From the NCBI GenBank assembly GCA_902618195.1, contig CACMZO010000002.1:21558-85557 (forward strand): DNA of 64,000 nucleotides, written 5' to 3'. Position 1 is the first letter of the stretch. Every line of letters begins with the position of its first letter. Below are positions 17,965 through 26,761 of this stretch, piece by piece. A program made the translations under genes and the position numbers. Under the pieces are notes generated by a model. The model worked only from the letters and a program-made list of their open reading frames with translations, was not told the DNA's origin and did no database searches. This stretch comes from an uncultured SAR116 cluster alpha proteobacterium (GTDB taxonomy: Bacteria; Pseudomonadota; Alphaproteobacteria; Puniceispirillales; Marisalimonadaceae).

Positions 17965-18507
17965 TTATTCTTGTTGATATTTTTTTATTATTGGAATTGA
18001 AAATAATCCAAATACTACTGACAAAACAGGTATACCAAAAGCCTTAAAAGAAACCCAATCATCTGTACTTAAATTTCTCCATGCGATTTCATTTGCTATT
18101 GCCATTACAATAAACATTCCGATCCATAACCAAGTCAGTTTATTCCAACCTATCGTATCCAGTTTAATTGAAGACCTCATTACAACAGATAAAAAGTTTT
18201 TTCCTAAAAATTGTCCAAATAATAATATTAAAGCAATAATTAAGGAAACTACGGTTGGTTTAATTTTAATAAAAAAATCATTATCAAAAAATAATGTAAG
18301 GCCACCAAACAAAACAACTGCCAAACAGCCAAATGCTGCTAACATCGGAATATTTTTAAAAAAATACCAAGATATAATTAATGCTATTATAGTACTTAAA
18401 ACAAGAACAGCTGTTCCAGCGAAAATACCATAAAAATAGTTAACGCCAAAAAATAAAAGCAATGGTCCCATTTCCAATAAGGATCTATATGACTCTTTTT
18501 TTTCCAT
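17965..18507 (-). CDS. yciB: Inner membrane protein YciB / septation protein A family
   Basis: 180 aa with about five membrane helices. LEMGPLLLFFGVNYFYGIF and FGGLTLFFDNDFFIKIKPT match the IspZ/YciB family, whose members influence septation and envelope integrity. The WNKLTWLWIGMFIVMAIANE segment is also typical. It lies 20 bases after dusA on the same strand. Molecular function is not settled for the family. Confidence 0.93.
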   Translation of the reverse strand: MEKKESYRSLLEMGPLLLFFGVNYFYGIFAGTAVLVLSTIIALIISWYFFKNIPMLAAFGCLAVVLFGGLTLFFDNDFFIKIKPTVVSLIIALILLFGQFLGKNFLSVVMRSSIKLDTIGWNKLTWLWIGMFIVMAIANEIAWRNLSTDDWVSFKAFGIPVLSVVFGLFSIPIIKKYQQE

Positions 18508-18527
18508 TTATTTCTCCATTAATTTTA

Positions 18528-19508
18528 TTATGCAGCTTGTCTAAGAGAGATCATTTTTTCTATCTTATCCGTAGCAAATCTTAATTTATCGCCTTTTAAT
18601 TTAAAAGAACTTTTGTCTAAAATATTATTTCTCCATTCGCGAGAACAGTACATATTATTATATAGACCCAAAATATGTCTTGTTATTAAATGATCATTAT
18701 TGTCGAACAAAAATTGATCTATATAATCAGCAACTTTAAATGCAACCATTCGTCTAGATATATTTTCTCCATTTGAAGCTCCATATATTAATTTATCAGC
18801 AAAACTTAAAATATAAGGATTTTTGTAAGCTTCTCTTCCCATCATAAAGCCATCTAAATTTAAATCACGAGTATATTTAATTCCAGCCTCTAACGAAACA
18901 ATTCCACCATTCAAGATAAAAATTAAATCATTGTTTTCTTTTTTTAATATTTCAACTCTTTGATAATCTAAAGGTGGTATTTCTCTATTTTGTTTTGGAC
19001 TTAAACCTCCTAATATAGCTTTCCTAGCATGTATTATAAATTTTTTTACCCCCGCGTTGGAAGTAATTGACACAAACCTATCAAGATCCAGAGATGACAT
19101 GTCATCAATTCCAATTCTACACTTAATTGATACCTTAAGGTTTGAATTATTTTTTATTGATTTCACACAATCTGATACTATTTGTGGACTTGCCATCAAA
19201 CAGGCTCCAAAATTACCTGACTTCACTCTGTTTGAAGGACAACCTATATTCAAGTTGATCTCAGTATATCCATATTTTTCTACAATCTTAGCAACTTTAC
19301 CCAATTTTTTAGGATCATTCCCCCCAACTTGAATTACAGTTGAGTTATCAAAGCAGTTTGAAGACAAAAGTTTGTGTTGAGGTCCATATAATATTGCATC
19401 AACAGAAATCATTTCAGTAAATAGAATTGCTTTTTTAGTTAAAATTCTATGGAAATATCTACAATGTTGATCAGTCCATTTCATCATTGGGGCAATAGAG
19501 AATGTCAT
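18528..19508 (-). CDS. dusA: tRNA-dihydrouridine(20/20a) synthase DusA
   Basis: 326 aa TIM-barrel flavoprotein. SIAPMMKWTDQHCRYF starts the FMN-binding barrel, INLNIGCPSNRV and the catalytic cysteine in NFGACLMASP are Dus signatures, and IIHARKAILGGLSPKQN with ILNGGI and GFMMGREAY completes the barrel. The long form with the LSPKQNREIPPL segment is DusA rather than DusB. It reduces U20/U20a in the tRNA D-loop with NADPH. Confidence 0.95.
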   Translation of the reverse strand: MTFSIAPMMKWTDQHCRYFHRILTKKAILFTEMISVDAILYGPQHKLLSSNCFDNSTVIQVGGNDPKKLGKVAKIVEKYGYTEINLNIGCPSNRVKSGNFGACLMASPQIVSDCVKSIKNNSNLKVSIKCRIGIDDMSSLDLDRFVSITSNAGVKKFIIHARKAILGGLSPKQNREIPPLDYQRVEILKKENNDLIFILNGGIVSLEAGIKYTRDLNLDGFMMGREAYKNPYILSFADKLIYGASNGENISRRMVAFKVADYIDQFLFDNNDHLITRHILGLYNNMYCSREWRNNILDKSSFKLKGDKLRFATDKIEKMISLRQAA

Positions 19509-19521
19509 TTTATTAAATAAC

Positions 19522-20661
19522 CTAATTTATTTTTTTACCAAATTTATTAACAGCATCTGAAGATAACTTTAATCCCAAGCCTGGTTCTTTATTCATATAT
19601 AAAATACCATTTTCAATTTTTGGAGGATTTTCAAAAAGTTCAGCTTGAAGAGGATCTCTTTCTGGGTCTGTAAAAGATTCAACTATCAAACCAGATGGAC
19701 TAGCTGCAACAATATGAGCATGAATAAAACAATCATGGTGTGGTGCTATATCTACGTGATTTAATTCACATAAGGCCGACAATTTTTTTCCACCACTAAA
19801 CCCACCAAACATAGTACAGTCAAATTGCAAAATCTGAATTGCTTGCTCTTCCAAAATTGATCTACATCCATAAATTGTTATTTCACTCTCACCACCAGAT
19901 AGTGGAATATCTGTTTGTTGAGATAATAGTTTTAATTCACGTCTATCATCTGACCATCTGACAGGTTCTTCGAGCCATCTCGGATTTAATGATTTTAATT
20001 CCTTTGCACCTTGAATTGCTGTTTTTAGATCCCAAGCTCTATTAACATCGACCATCAGATCATTATCTTCTCCAATGATTTCCCTAACAATCGCCATTCT
20101 TTTCATATCTTCTTTTAAAGATAAACCTCCTATTTTACCTTTGAAACCTTTATGCCCTTGTTCAACTAGCATCTTTATTTCATCTCTTAACTCTATATTA
20201 TCTTTTCCATCTCTATAATAGGCACAGGTTACGTAGCAAGGTACTTGATCTCTATATCCACCAAACAATTTATAAAGAGGAAGATTTGAAAATTTTCCTA
20301 TTATGTCCCAACATGCTATATCTATAGCAGCAGATATTCTTATTAAAGTCTCTTTACTCCATTTTTTTTCAAAAGATAATTTTTTTGCTGTCATACTAAA
20401 AATTTTATCGTAAATTTTCTCCGGTGAAGTTGCATCCATTCCAATAATTTGTTCTAAAAACCCTGATTTTATTGTATTTATAATTGGATTTATATCAGCA
20501 TAAACAGTGCATATACCAAAGCCTTCAATGCCTTCCTTCGTTTTGACTTTAACCAACAACTCATTTGCTGTTGGAACGATAAAATAACTTACCCAGTGCG
20601 GTCTTGATTCATCTGGACCTGTTAAAACAAATGCTTCTATATTATCAATTATCTGTTTCAT
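19522..20661 (-). CDS. Enolase-superfamily enzyme, mandelate racemase subgroup
   Basis: 379 aa. The acid/base lysines are K174 and K176 (FKGKIGG), the metal ligands D205 (VDVNRAWD), E231 (RWLEEPV) and E258 (LSGGESE), and a D281/H308-309 pair (LQFDCTMFGG, IAPHHDC) fits the His-Asp dyad of the mandelate racemase subgroup. Such enzymes are mostly acid-sugar dehydratases or racemases acting on the proton alpha to a carboxylate. It is 13 bases upstream of dusA and divergent from the CoA ligase gene. The substrate is unknown. Confidence 0.9.
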   Translation of the reverse strand: MKQIIDNIEAFVLTGPDESRPHWVSYFIVPTANELLVKVKTKEGIEGFGICTVYADINPIINTIKSGFLEQIIGMDATSPEKIYDKIFSMTAKKLSFEKKWSKETLIRISAAIDIACWDIIGKFSNLPLYKLFGGYRDQVPCYVTCAYYRDGKDNIELRDEIKMLVEQGHKGFKGKIGGLSLKEDMKRMAIVREIIGEDNDLMVDVNRAWDLKTAIQGAKELKSLNPRWLEEPVRWSDDRRELKLLSQQTDIPLSGGESEITIYGCRSILEEQAIQILQFDCTMFGGFSGGKKLSALCELNHVDIAPHHDCFIHAHIVAASPSGLIVESFTDPERDPLQAELFENPPKIENGILYMNKEPGLGLKLSSDAVNKFGKKIN

Positions 20662-20751
20662 AAAATCACTTTCTAAATATAATAATTATTAAAAGTTTTT
20701 ATTTGTAAAATGTATATAGACTTCGTCATTTTTAATTTGTAAGAGAGAATT

Positions 20752-22254
20752 ATGGAAAAAACAATTAGAAATATGATTAATCAACAAAATGATGATCTAA
20801 TTTTTCTTACATCTGAAAAAAATGAAAATCTCTCTTATGGAGAATTTAAAACTTTTAACGAAAAAATATCGCGTCAATTAGCTGCTACAAATATAATAAA
20901 TAGTGACAGGGCTGCAATTGTTTTGCCAAATGGACCTCTGATGGCAAGTTCTTTTTTGAGTATCTCAAGCTATATGTCTGCAGCACCTTTAAACCCTTCA
21001 TATAAACAGGAAGAATTTGAATTTTATCTTGACGACCTCAAGCCTAAATTTCTCTTGGTTGAACCAAATTCAAAAAGTTTAGCTGTAATTGCCGCCAAAA
21101 ATTTAAATATACCTGTTTTTGAAATGAAAATGTCTGATAATCAACCCTTTGGAACGTTTGAATTATTTGATAAAGAAACTGATTATAAAAATCCAAACGA
21201 TTATGATGAGGCATTGGTTCTACACACATCAGGAACCACCTCAAGACCTAAAATAGTTCCGTTATCAAATTTAAATATTTTTACATCTGCAGTAAATATT
21301 TCAAAAAGTTTAAAATTAACAGCTGATGATCACTGTCTAAATATAATGCCCTTGTTTCATATACATGGATTAATTGCTGTTTTAAGTGCTTCGGCAAAAG
21401 TTGGTGCATCTGTTTGTGCAAGTAATGGTTTTAATGCTCTTAAATTTTTAGACTTAGCTGAAACCCAAAACATTACTTGGTATTCCGGAGTACCCACAAT
21501 GCATCAAGCAATTTTACTTAGGGCTCAAAAAAATTTAGATAAAGCAAAAAAACTTAATTTACGCTTTATTAGATCATCATCTGCATCACTACCACCTGCT
21601 ATCTTTGAACAATTAAATGATATATTTCAAACACCAGTAATAGAAGCTTATGGTATGACTGAAGCAACTCATCAAATGGCATCAAATCCACTACCTCCTG
21701 CTATTCAAAAACCTGGCTTAGTTGGAATGCCAGCAGGTCCAGAAATTTGTATTATGAATGATAAAAATGAAAAATTACCCCAAGGTGGAATTGGTGAAAT
21801 ATGTATTAAAGGGGATAATGTTACTAATGGATATGAAAATAATCGTGAAGCTAACAAAAAATCATTTGTAAATGATTGGTTTAGAACTGGTGACGAAGGT
21901 TTTTTTGACGAAGATGGTTATCTTAAAATTTCTGGCAGATTAAAAGAGATAATCAACAAAGGTGGTGAAAAAATATCTCCTTTAGAGGTTGATAATATCT
22001 TAATGGATTTTCCACCAATTGATCAAGCGTTATGCTTTGGATATAAAGATAAAATGCTTGGAGAAGATATTGCTGTAGCAATAAAACTTAAAGAAGATAA
22101 AAGTTGTACGGAAGATGATATTAAATCCTATGCAAATGAAAAATTAGCCAAATTTAAAATTCCAAAAAAAATATTTATTGTTGAAGATATTCCAAAAGGT
22201 GCAACAGGAAAATTACAAAGAATTGGATTAGCCAAAAAATTTGGACTAGAATAA
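20752..22254 (+). CDS. Acyl-CoA synthetase resembling oxalate-CoA ligase (AAE3/Pcs60 type)
   Basis: 500 aa ANL-superfamily enzyme. The P-loop is LHTSGTTSRPKIVPLS, A5 is EAYGMTEATHQMASNPLP, A7 WFRTGDEGFFD, A8 GRLKEIINKGGEKISPLEVD, and the A10 lysine lies in PKGATGKLQR. The stretches MPLFHIHGLIA, RFIRSSSASLPP and MTEATHQMASNPLP closely recall plant AAE3 and yeast Pcs60, which activate oxalate. It has a Shine-Dalgarno AAGAGAG and is followed after 3 bases by a ketopantoate-reductase-like gene. ANL ligase is certain; oxalate is a reasoned guess from remembered motifs. Confidence 0.87.
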   Translation: MEKTIRNMINQQNDDLIFLTSEKNENLSYGEFKTFNEKISRQLAATNIINSDRAAIVLPNGPLMASSFLSISSYMSAAPLNPSYKQEEFEFYLDDLKPKFLLVEPNSKSLAVIAAKNLNIPVFEMKMSDNQPFGTFELFDKETDYKNPNDYDEALVLHTSGTTSRPKIVPLSNLNIFTSAVNISKSLKLTADDHCLNIMPLFHIHGLIAVLSASAKVGASVCASNGFNALKFLDLAETQNITWYSGVPTMHQAILLRAQKNLDKAKKLNLRFIRSSSASLPPAIFEQLNDIFQTPVIEAYGMTEATHQMASNPLPPAIQKPGLVGMPAGPEICIMNDKNEKLPQGGIGEICIKGDNVTNGYENNREANKKSFVNDWFRTGDEGFFDEDGYLKISGRLKEIINKGGEKISPLEVDNILMDFPPIDQALCFGYKDKMLGEDIAVAIKLKEDKSCTEDDIKSYANEKLAKFKIPKKIFIVEDIPKGATGKLQRIGLAKKFGLE

Positions 22255-22257
22255 TTT

Positions 22258-23274
22258 ATGAAAAAAATATGTATATTTGGAGCTGGAGCTATCGGTGGTT
22301 ATTTAGCTTGCTCATTAAAAAACACAAATAATAAAATTTCAATAGTTGCCAGAGGTCAACATAAAGAAATCATTGAAAAAAAGGGGTTAACTTTAATTAA
22401 AAATGAAATCAAAAGATCATTTCATTTTGATATATCTGAAAATGCAAGTGACCTAGGGAAACAAGATTATATTTTTATAGGTGTTAAAGCTCAATCTATA
22501 CCACTGATATTAGATAATTTGTCTCCTATACTTGATGAAAATACAACTATTATATCCGCAGTCAATGGACTTCCTTGGTGGTATTTTCACGAAGCAAAAA
22601 CTCAAACTAAATTGGATAATACACATTTAGAAAGTGTAGACCCAAAAGGAAAAATTTGGAAAACCTTGAATCCAAACAGTGCCGTTGGTTGTGTAGTTTA
22701 CCCAGCTTGTGAAATTTTAGAACCTGGTATTATTAAACATACTGAAGGCGATAGATTTTCACTTGGTGAACCTAACAGAATGATTTCTGAAAGGTTAAGA
22801 GAAATATCAAGTATTTTAATTGATAGTGGATTAAAAGCACCACAAAAGAAAAACTTAAGAGATGAAATTTGGATTAAGTTATGGGGTAATTGTTCATTTA
22901 ATATTTTAAGTGCATTGACAGGATCTACACTCGATGAGATTGGGAAAAATCCAGCAATATTAAATTTAATAAAAAAAATGATGGAAGAATGTAAACTTGT
23001 TGGCGAAGAAATTGGGATAAAGTTTAGAGTTTCAATTGAAGATAGAATTAAAGGTGCAACTTCAATTAAAGGCCACAAACCTTCAACGGCACAAGATTTA
23101 GAGGCACGAAAACCATTGGAAATTGACCCTATAATTGGCTCAATAATTGAAATTGGTAAGAAGTTAAATATAAATACTTACAATTTAGAGCAAATGTATA
23201 ATCTTCTTAAATTTAAAGGAGAATTGTTAGGAATTTATGAAAAAAATGAAGAATTAGAAAAAATATTACATTAA
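22258..23274 (+). CDS. Ketopantoate reductase family (ApbA/PanE-like) protein
   Basis: 338 aa. ICIFGAGAIGGYLACSL is the N-terminal NADP-binding loop, KAQSI marks the lysine-containing segment, and the C-terminal helical domain contains EIWIKLWGNCSFNILSALTG and GHKPSTAQDLEARKPLEID, both typical of ApbA/PanE. Many members of this length are not dedicated to pantothenate but reduce other 2-keto acids. Being 3 bases after an oxalate-CoA-ligase-like gene, a role in organic acid metabolism is plausible. The end overlaps the convergent DUF1491 gene by 4 bases. Confidence 0.87.
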   Translation: MKKICIFGAGAIGGYLACSLKNTNNKISIVARGQHKEIIEKKGLTLIKNEIKRSFHFDISENASDLGKQDYIFIGVKAQSIPLILDNLSPILDENTTIISAVNGLPWWYFHEAKTQTKLDNTHLESVDPKGKIWKTLNPNSAVGCVVYPACEILEPGIIKHTEGDRFSLGEPNRMISERLREISSILIDSGLKAPQKKNLRDEIWIKLWGNCSFNILSALTGSTLDEIGKNPAILNLIKKMMEECKLVGEEIGIKFRVSIEDRIKGATSIKGHKPSTAQDLEARKPLEIDPIIGSIIEIGKKLNINTYNLEQMYNLLKFKGELLGIYEKNEELEKILH

Positions 23275-23615
23275 ATGTTTTCAAAAAAATTTCTTCCTTT
23301 TTTATCCTCTATCTCCACTAACCAAGCATCAGTGTCAATTTTAATTTCTTTTTCAATTAATTTTTGAAGCTTTGGATATTCTAATTCTATTTCTTTATGT
23401 AACTTGATGTATTCAATTACTGATTTATTTTTTTTTAGAGAATAGGAATAATTTCTTCTTATAAGTTGACCTTTGCCGTTCAACAAATCAATTTTTATTA
23501 GAATAATCCCTGAATCTGGATCACCCTTTTTTAATACAAAAACTGGAATTCCTTCCTGTTGTGCAATTTTAGATACAGATTTAATTATTATCTCTGTTTT
23601 TAAACTATCTTCCAT
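23271..23615 (-). CDS. DUF1491 family protein
   Basis: 114 aa. The layout IPVFVLKKGDPDSGIILIKIDLLNGKG followed by a C-terminal WLVEIED (shown here as residues about 22-48 and near 100) matches DUF1491, a family I know from alphaproteobacteria and whose function is unknown. It is small, soluble and without membrane segments. It is followed on the opposite strand by the 3' end of the PanE-like gene, overlapping by 4 bases, and preceded by an SDHAF4-like gene 5 bases upstream. Confidence 0.8.
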   Translation of the reverse strand: MEDSLKTEIIIKSVSKIAQQEGIPVFVLKKGDPDSGIILIKIDLLNGKGQLIRRNYSYSLKKNKSVIEYIKLHKEIELEYPKLQKLIEKEIKIDTDAWLVEIEDKKGRNFFENI

Positions 23616-23620
23616 TTTAA

Positions 23621-23791
23621 TTAAAAATCACTACATCTTCCATTCTTTTCCCAATCACCGTATCTAGTAGGTTCTTTACCTTTAGGCCCCCCAATTTCCT
23701 TATAAGAAGTAATTTTAATTTTTTCTGAGTTATTAATTTTTTTATTTTTACTTGAAATTATTTTTTTTTCATTTTTTTTTTCATGTTTCAT
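23621..23791 (-). CDS. SDHAF4-like small protein (DUF1674), succinate dehydrogenase assembly
   Basis: 56 aa. A lysine-rich, low-complexity N-terminus is followed by the family signature at the C-terminus, [20 protein letters not shown] then RCSDF. This signature defines DUF1674/SDHAF4, which in mitochondria binds flavinated SdhA during complex II assembly. ATG at 23789-23791 gives the whole frame. The stop lies 5 bases before the DUF1491 start, so the two are co-transcribed. No sdh genes are nearby. Confidence 0.87.
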   Translation of the reverse strand: MKHEKKNEKKIISSKNKKINNSEKIKITSYKEIGGPKGKEPTRYGDWEKNGRCSDF

Positions 23792-23825
23792 AAAAACCCT
23801 TTCGGTTTTATTTTAAATAGAGCTA

Positions 23826-23831
23826 TATAAT
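23826..23831 (+). promoter_or_regulatory. Candidate -10 element for rsmB, leaderless layout
   Basis: TATAAT ends 7 bases before the rsmB ATG at 23839, so a transcript would start at or next to the start codon. There is no Shine-Dalgarno in the intervening TATATAT, and no recognisable -35 at the normal distance. By-eye call. Confidence 0.3.
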
Positions 23832-23838
23832 TATATAT

Positions 23839-25200
23839 ATGAATTCTGATGTAAAACACAAAAAAAATATAAGATTTGTTGCTTTAAAAATATGGGAATT
23901 GCTTTTTATTAAAAAAAATAAACTGAGTGATATTTTTAGAAATGATAAATCTTTTAATAGCTTAAATTCCAAAGATAGATCATTTATCTACTTTTTAATC
24001 CATTTGGCATTGAGAAATCATAATCAAATAAAATTCTTTCTTAGAAAGTTTGTAAAAAAACAAGTTAGTAAAAATTTATACTTTTTAAATGGAATACTCT
24101 TATTAGGTACGGCAGAAATTATTTGGTCAAGAACACCACACTATGCAGTTTTAAACTCGTACGTGGATTTATCGAAAATTCTTTGTGGGGTAAAATATTC
24201 AGGCTTCATTAATGCTGTTCTACAAAACATAGTTAGACAAAAAGACAAACTATCTTCAAGTAATTGGGATATAAAAAACAATTATCCAAAATGGATGTTA
24301 AATAGTTGGGAAAAACAATATGGAAAAATAAAAACTACAAAAATGTTAAAAGTTTTAAATAAGGAACCATACTTAGACATAATTTGTTCTAAAAAAATGA
24401 ATATTGAATTGAAAAATAATTTAATAAAATTTTTAGATGGGCATGAAATTCATCCAAATGTAATTAGGAGTAATTATAAAGGAAAAATAAATGATATTTT
24501 ATATTTCAATAGAGGGATTTGGTGGGTTCAAGATTTAAGCTCGTATTTACACATAGAATACCTATTAAAATTTTTAAAAAAAATAAATAAAAATGATGAG
24601 TTTTTAAAAATCTTTGATATTTGTGCCGCTCCTGGGGGTAAAACATTTCAACTTTTAGATAATGGTTACGAAATAGTAAGTAATGATATAAATAAAAAAA
24701 GATTAAATATAATGTCAGACAACTTGAAACGTCTAAATTTTAAATCAAAATTAATTTCGGAAGATGGAAGAACTTTCAAATTCCCAGAAAAACAAGATAT
24801 AATAATAATTGATGCTCCTTGTTCATCAACAGGAACAATTAGAAAAAACCCTGATATTTTAATTCGAAATAATATTATTGACTTAACGAAGCTTCAAAGA
24901 ATACAACAAGAATTACTAAAAAATGCAGCATCAAATATTAAAGTAGGTGGATACTTAATGTATATTGTTTGCTCTTTGGAAGAAGAAGAGGGGGAAGATA
25001 TTGTAAATAAATTTTTGAAAACAAACACTAATTTTCAAATTTTAAATCTCAATCAATATATTCAAGACTTAAAAACAACTTTAAAATTAAATACTATAGG
25101 TTATTTAAGATTTCTTCCTATTGATTTTAAAGTACACCAAAATGATCATCTAAATGGTACTAATGGTTTTTTTTCTGCAATAATTGAAAGAAAATTTTAG
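23839..25200 (+). CDS. rsmB: 16S rRNA m5C967 methyltransferase RsmB
   Basis: 453 aa: N-terminal NusB-like RNA-binding domain (about residues 1-140) and a C-terminal Rossmann methyltransferase domain. SAM binding is FDICAAPGGKTFQLLD; the two catalytic-type cysteines are in IIDAPCSSTGTIRKNPD and YIVCSLEEEEGED. RsmB methylates C967 of 16S rRNA. The next gene starts on the base after the stop codon, and purH follows, an order widespread in alphaproteobacteria. Confidence 0.94.
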   Translation: MNSDVKHKKNIRFVALKIWELLFIKKNKLSDIFRNDKSFNSLNSKDRSFIYFLIHLALRNHNQIKFFLRKFVKKQVSKNLYFLNGILLLGTAEIIWSRTPHYAVLNSYVDLSKILCGVKYSGFINAVLQNIVRQKDKLSSSNWDIKNNYPKWMLNSWEKQYGKIKTTKMLKVLNKEPYLDIICSKKMNIELKNNLIKFLDGHEIHPNVIRSNYKGKINDILYFNRGIWWVQDLSSYLHIEYLLKFLKKINKNDEFLKIFDICAAPGGKTFQLLDNGYEIVSNDINKKRLNIMSDNLKRLNFKSKLISEDGRTFKFPEKQDIIIIDAPCSSTGTIRKNPDILIRNNIIDLTKLQRIQQELLKNAASNIKVGGYLMYIVCSLEEEEGEDIVNKFLKTNTNFQILNLNQYIQDLKTTLKLNTIGYLRFLPIDFKVHQNDHLNGTNGFFSAIIERKF

Positions 25201-26760
25201 ATGATAAATTTAATCTCAAATAAGATAAAAAATTATCTATTTAAAAAAAAATTAAAATTTATAGATGCAGACGACCCACATATTATTTTCTCTGATATTT
25301 GGAGTGGCAATTCTCAAAATGGAGAATTAATTACAAACGCAAAATACCCTATCAATGAGATACAGAAAATAGATAACTTTGACTTTTTAAGAGATCTTAA
25401 ATCATGTGGAATTTTGAAAACCCGGTCGATAGCTAGAAAAATTGTCAATCATTGGATTGATAATAATAAAAATTTATTTTCTAAATCCTTTAAGCCCAAT
25501 TTAATAGCCGAAAGAATTACAATTATGTGTATGACTTATTCATGGTACGCAAAAAGTGGTGACATAAAATTTCAAAAAAAAAATTTAAATTCAATTTATA
25601 TTCAATTTGAATTGTTAGATTATTTATTAAAAAAAAATACAAATTTATATAATTTCAAAACAATAAAAGGCCTTATAATAGGAAATATATTTTTATTTAA
25701 TGATTTAAATAAAATAAATTTTTTCTTGAATCGGCTGAAAACTTTATCTGAAAATTTTATTTTAAAGGATGGAGGACATTTATCTAGATGCCCTATGGTC
25801 CAATTGGATGTTTTAAGAGATTTATTAGAAATTAGATCGGCAATTGCAACGAATAGAAAATTAAACTCGCCTATTATTCAAACCTTAGTGAAGGTTATGG
25901 GAGATTATTTTAAAATTTTTTGTGTAACTAAGGATTCATTTTGTAGCTTTAACTCAGGTTCATTAATAAAAAAAGAAAAAATTTCTGAAACTTTAAAACG
26001 ATTAAGTGGAACCAAACATAGTTTTTCATTTGCTAGACACTCAGGTTATATTTCCATTTCTTCAAATAATTTAAATATGATCCTTGATACTGGAAACAAA
26101 GACCTTTTTTTTAATAATAAAATTTTAAATAACAAGGCTAGTCTATGTGCTTTTGAACTTTTTTATCAAAAAGCTAAAATTATAACAAATGTTGGTAGCT
26201 TTTATTTTAAATCAAACAATAATAATGATTTGAGAGCTATATCTTCAACAGCTGCACATAGCTCTCTATCAATTGATGATAGAAATAACCTTGATTTATC
26301 AGGTCTAAGAAAAATCAATCACCTTGAAGTAAAAAAGAATGAAGATGAAAATGGATATTTAGTTCAAGTATCACACGACGCTTATAAATCTCTTTTTGGA
26401 ATTGGTCATAAAAGAAGACTTTTTATTTCAAAAAAATCTTCAGATTTAATTGGAGAGGACGAAATATTTTCTATAGGTAATTATGGAGTCAAATCAAAAT
26501 TTGCTACAATAAGATTTCATTTACATCATGAAATTAATCCTATTAAATTACAAAATCAAAATTTATTGCTTCAAAATTCAAAAAATAAAATTATTGGTAA
26601 ATTTTTTTCATCCTCAGATAATATTGAAATAGAGAAAACTATAATATATCAGAATTCTGAAAGATATGTTAGTAAGCAAATATTGATTTTAGTTGAACTA
26701 AACAAAATTAGAGAATTAAATAAGCTAATAACAAAATGGTCTTTAAAATTCGAGAAATAA
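25201..26760 (+). CDS. Heparinase II/III family protein
   Basis: 519 aa. The N-terminal half is an all-helical toroid-like region (HWIDNNKNLFSKSF, GGHLSRCPMVQLDVLRDL) and the C-terminal half is beta-rich, with ISSTAAHSSLSIDD and KRRLFISKKSSDLIGED, as in alphaproteobacterial heparinase II/III-like proteins found between rsmB and purH. There is no clear signal peptide. The family name comes from polysaccharide lyases, but the true substrate of this conserved branch is unknown; a cell envelope role is possible. It abuts both neighbours (0 and 1 base). Confidence 0.8.
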   Translation: MINLISNKIKNYLFKKKLKFIDADDPHIIFSDIWSGNSQNGELITNAKYPINEIQKIDNFDFLRDLKSCGILKTRSIARKIVNHWIDNNKNLFSKSFKPNLIAERITIMCMTYSWYAKSGDIKFQKKNLNSIYIQFELLDYLLKKNTNLYNFKTIKGLIIGNIFLFNDLNKINFFLNRLKTLSENFILKDGGHLSRCPMVQLDVLRDLLEIRSAIATNRKLNSPIIQTLVKVMGDYFKIFCVTKDSFCSFNSGSLIKKEKISETLKRLSGTKHSFSFARHSGYISISSNNLNMILDTGNKDLFFNNKILNNKASLCAFELFYQKAKIITNVGSFYFKSNNNNDLRAISSTAAHSSLSIDDRNNLDLSGLRKINHLEVKKNEDENGYLVQVSHDAYKSLFGIGHKRRLFISKKSSDLIGEDEIFSIGNYGVKSKFATIRFHLHHEINPIKLQNQNLLLQNSKNKIIGKFFSSSDNIEIEKTIIYQNSERYVSKQILILVELNKIRELNKLITKWSLKFEK

Positions 26761-26761
26761 A

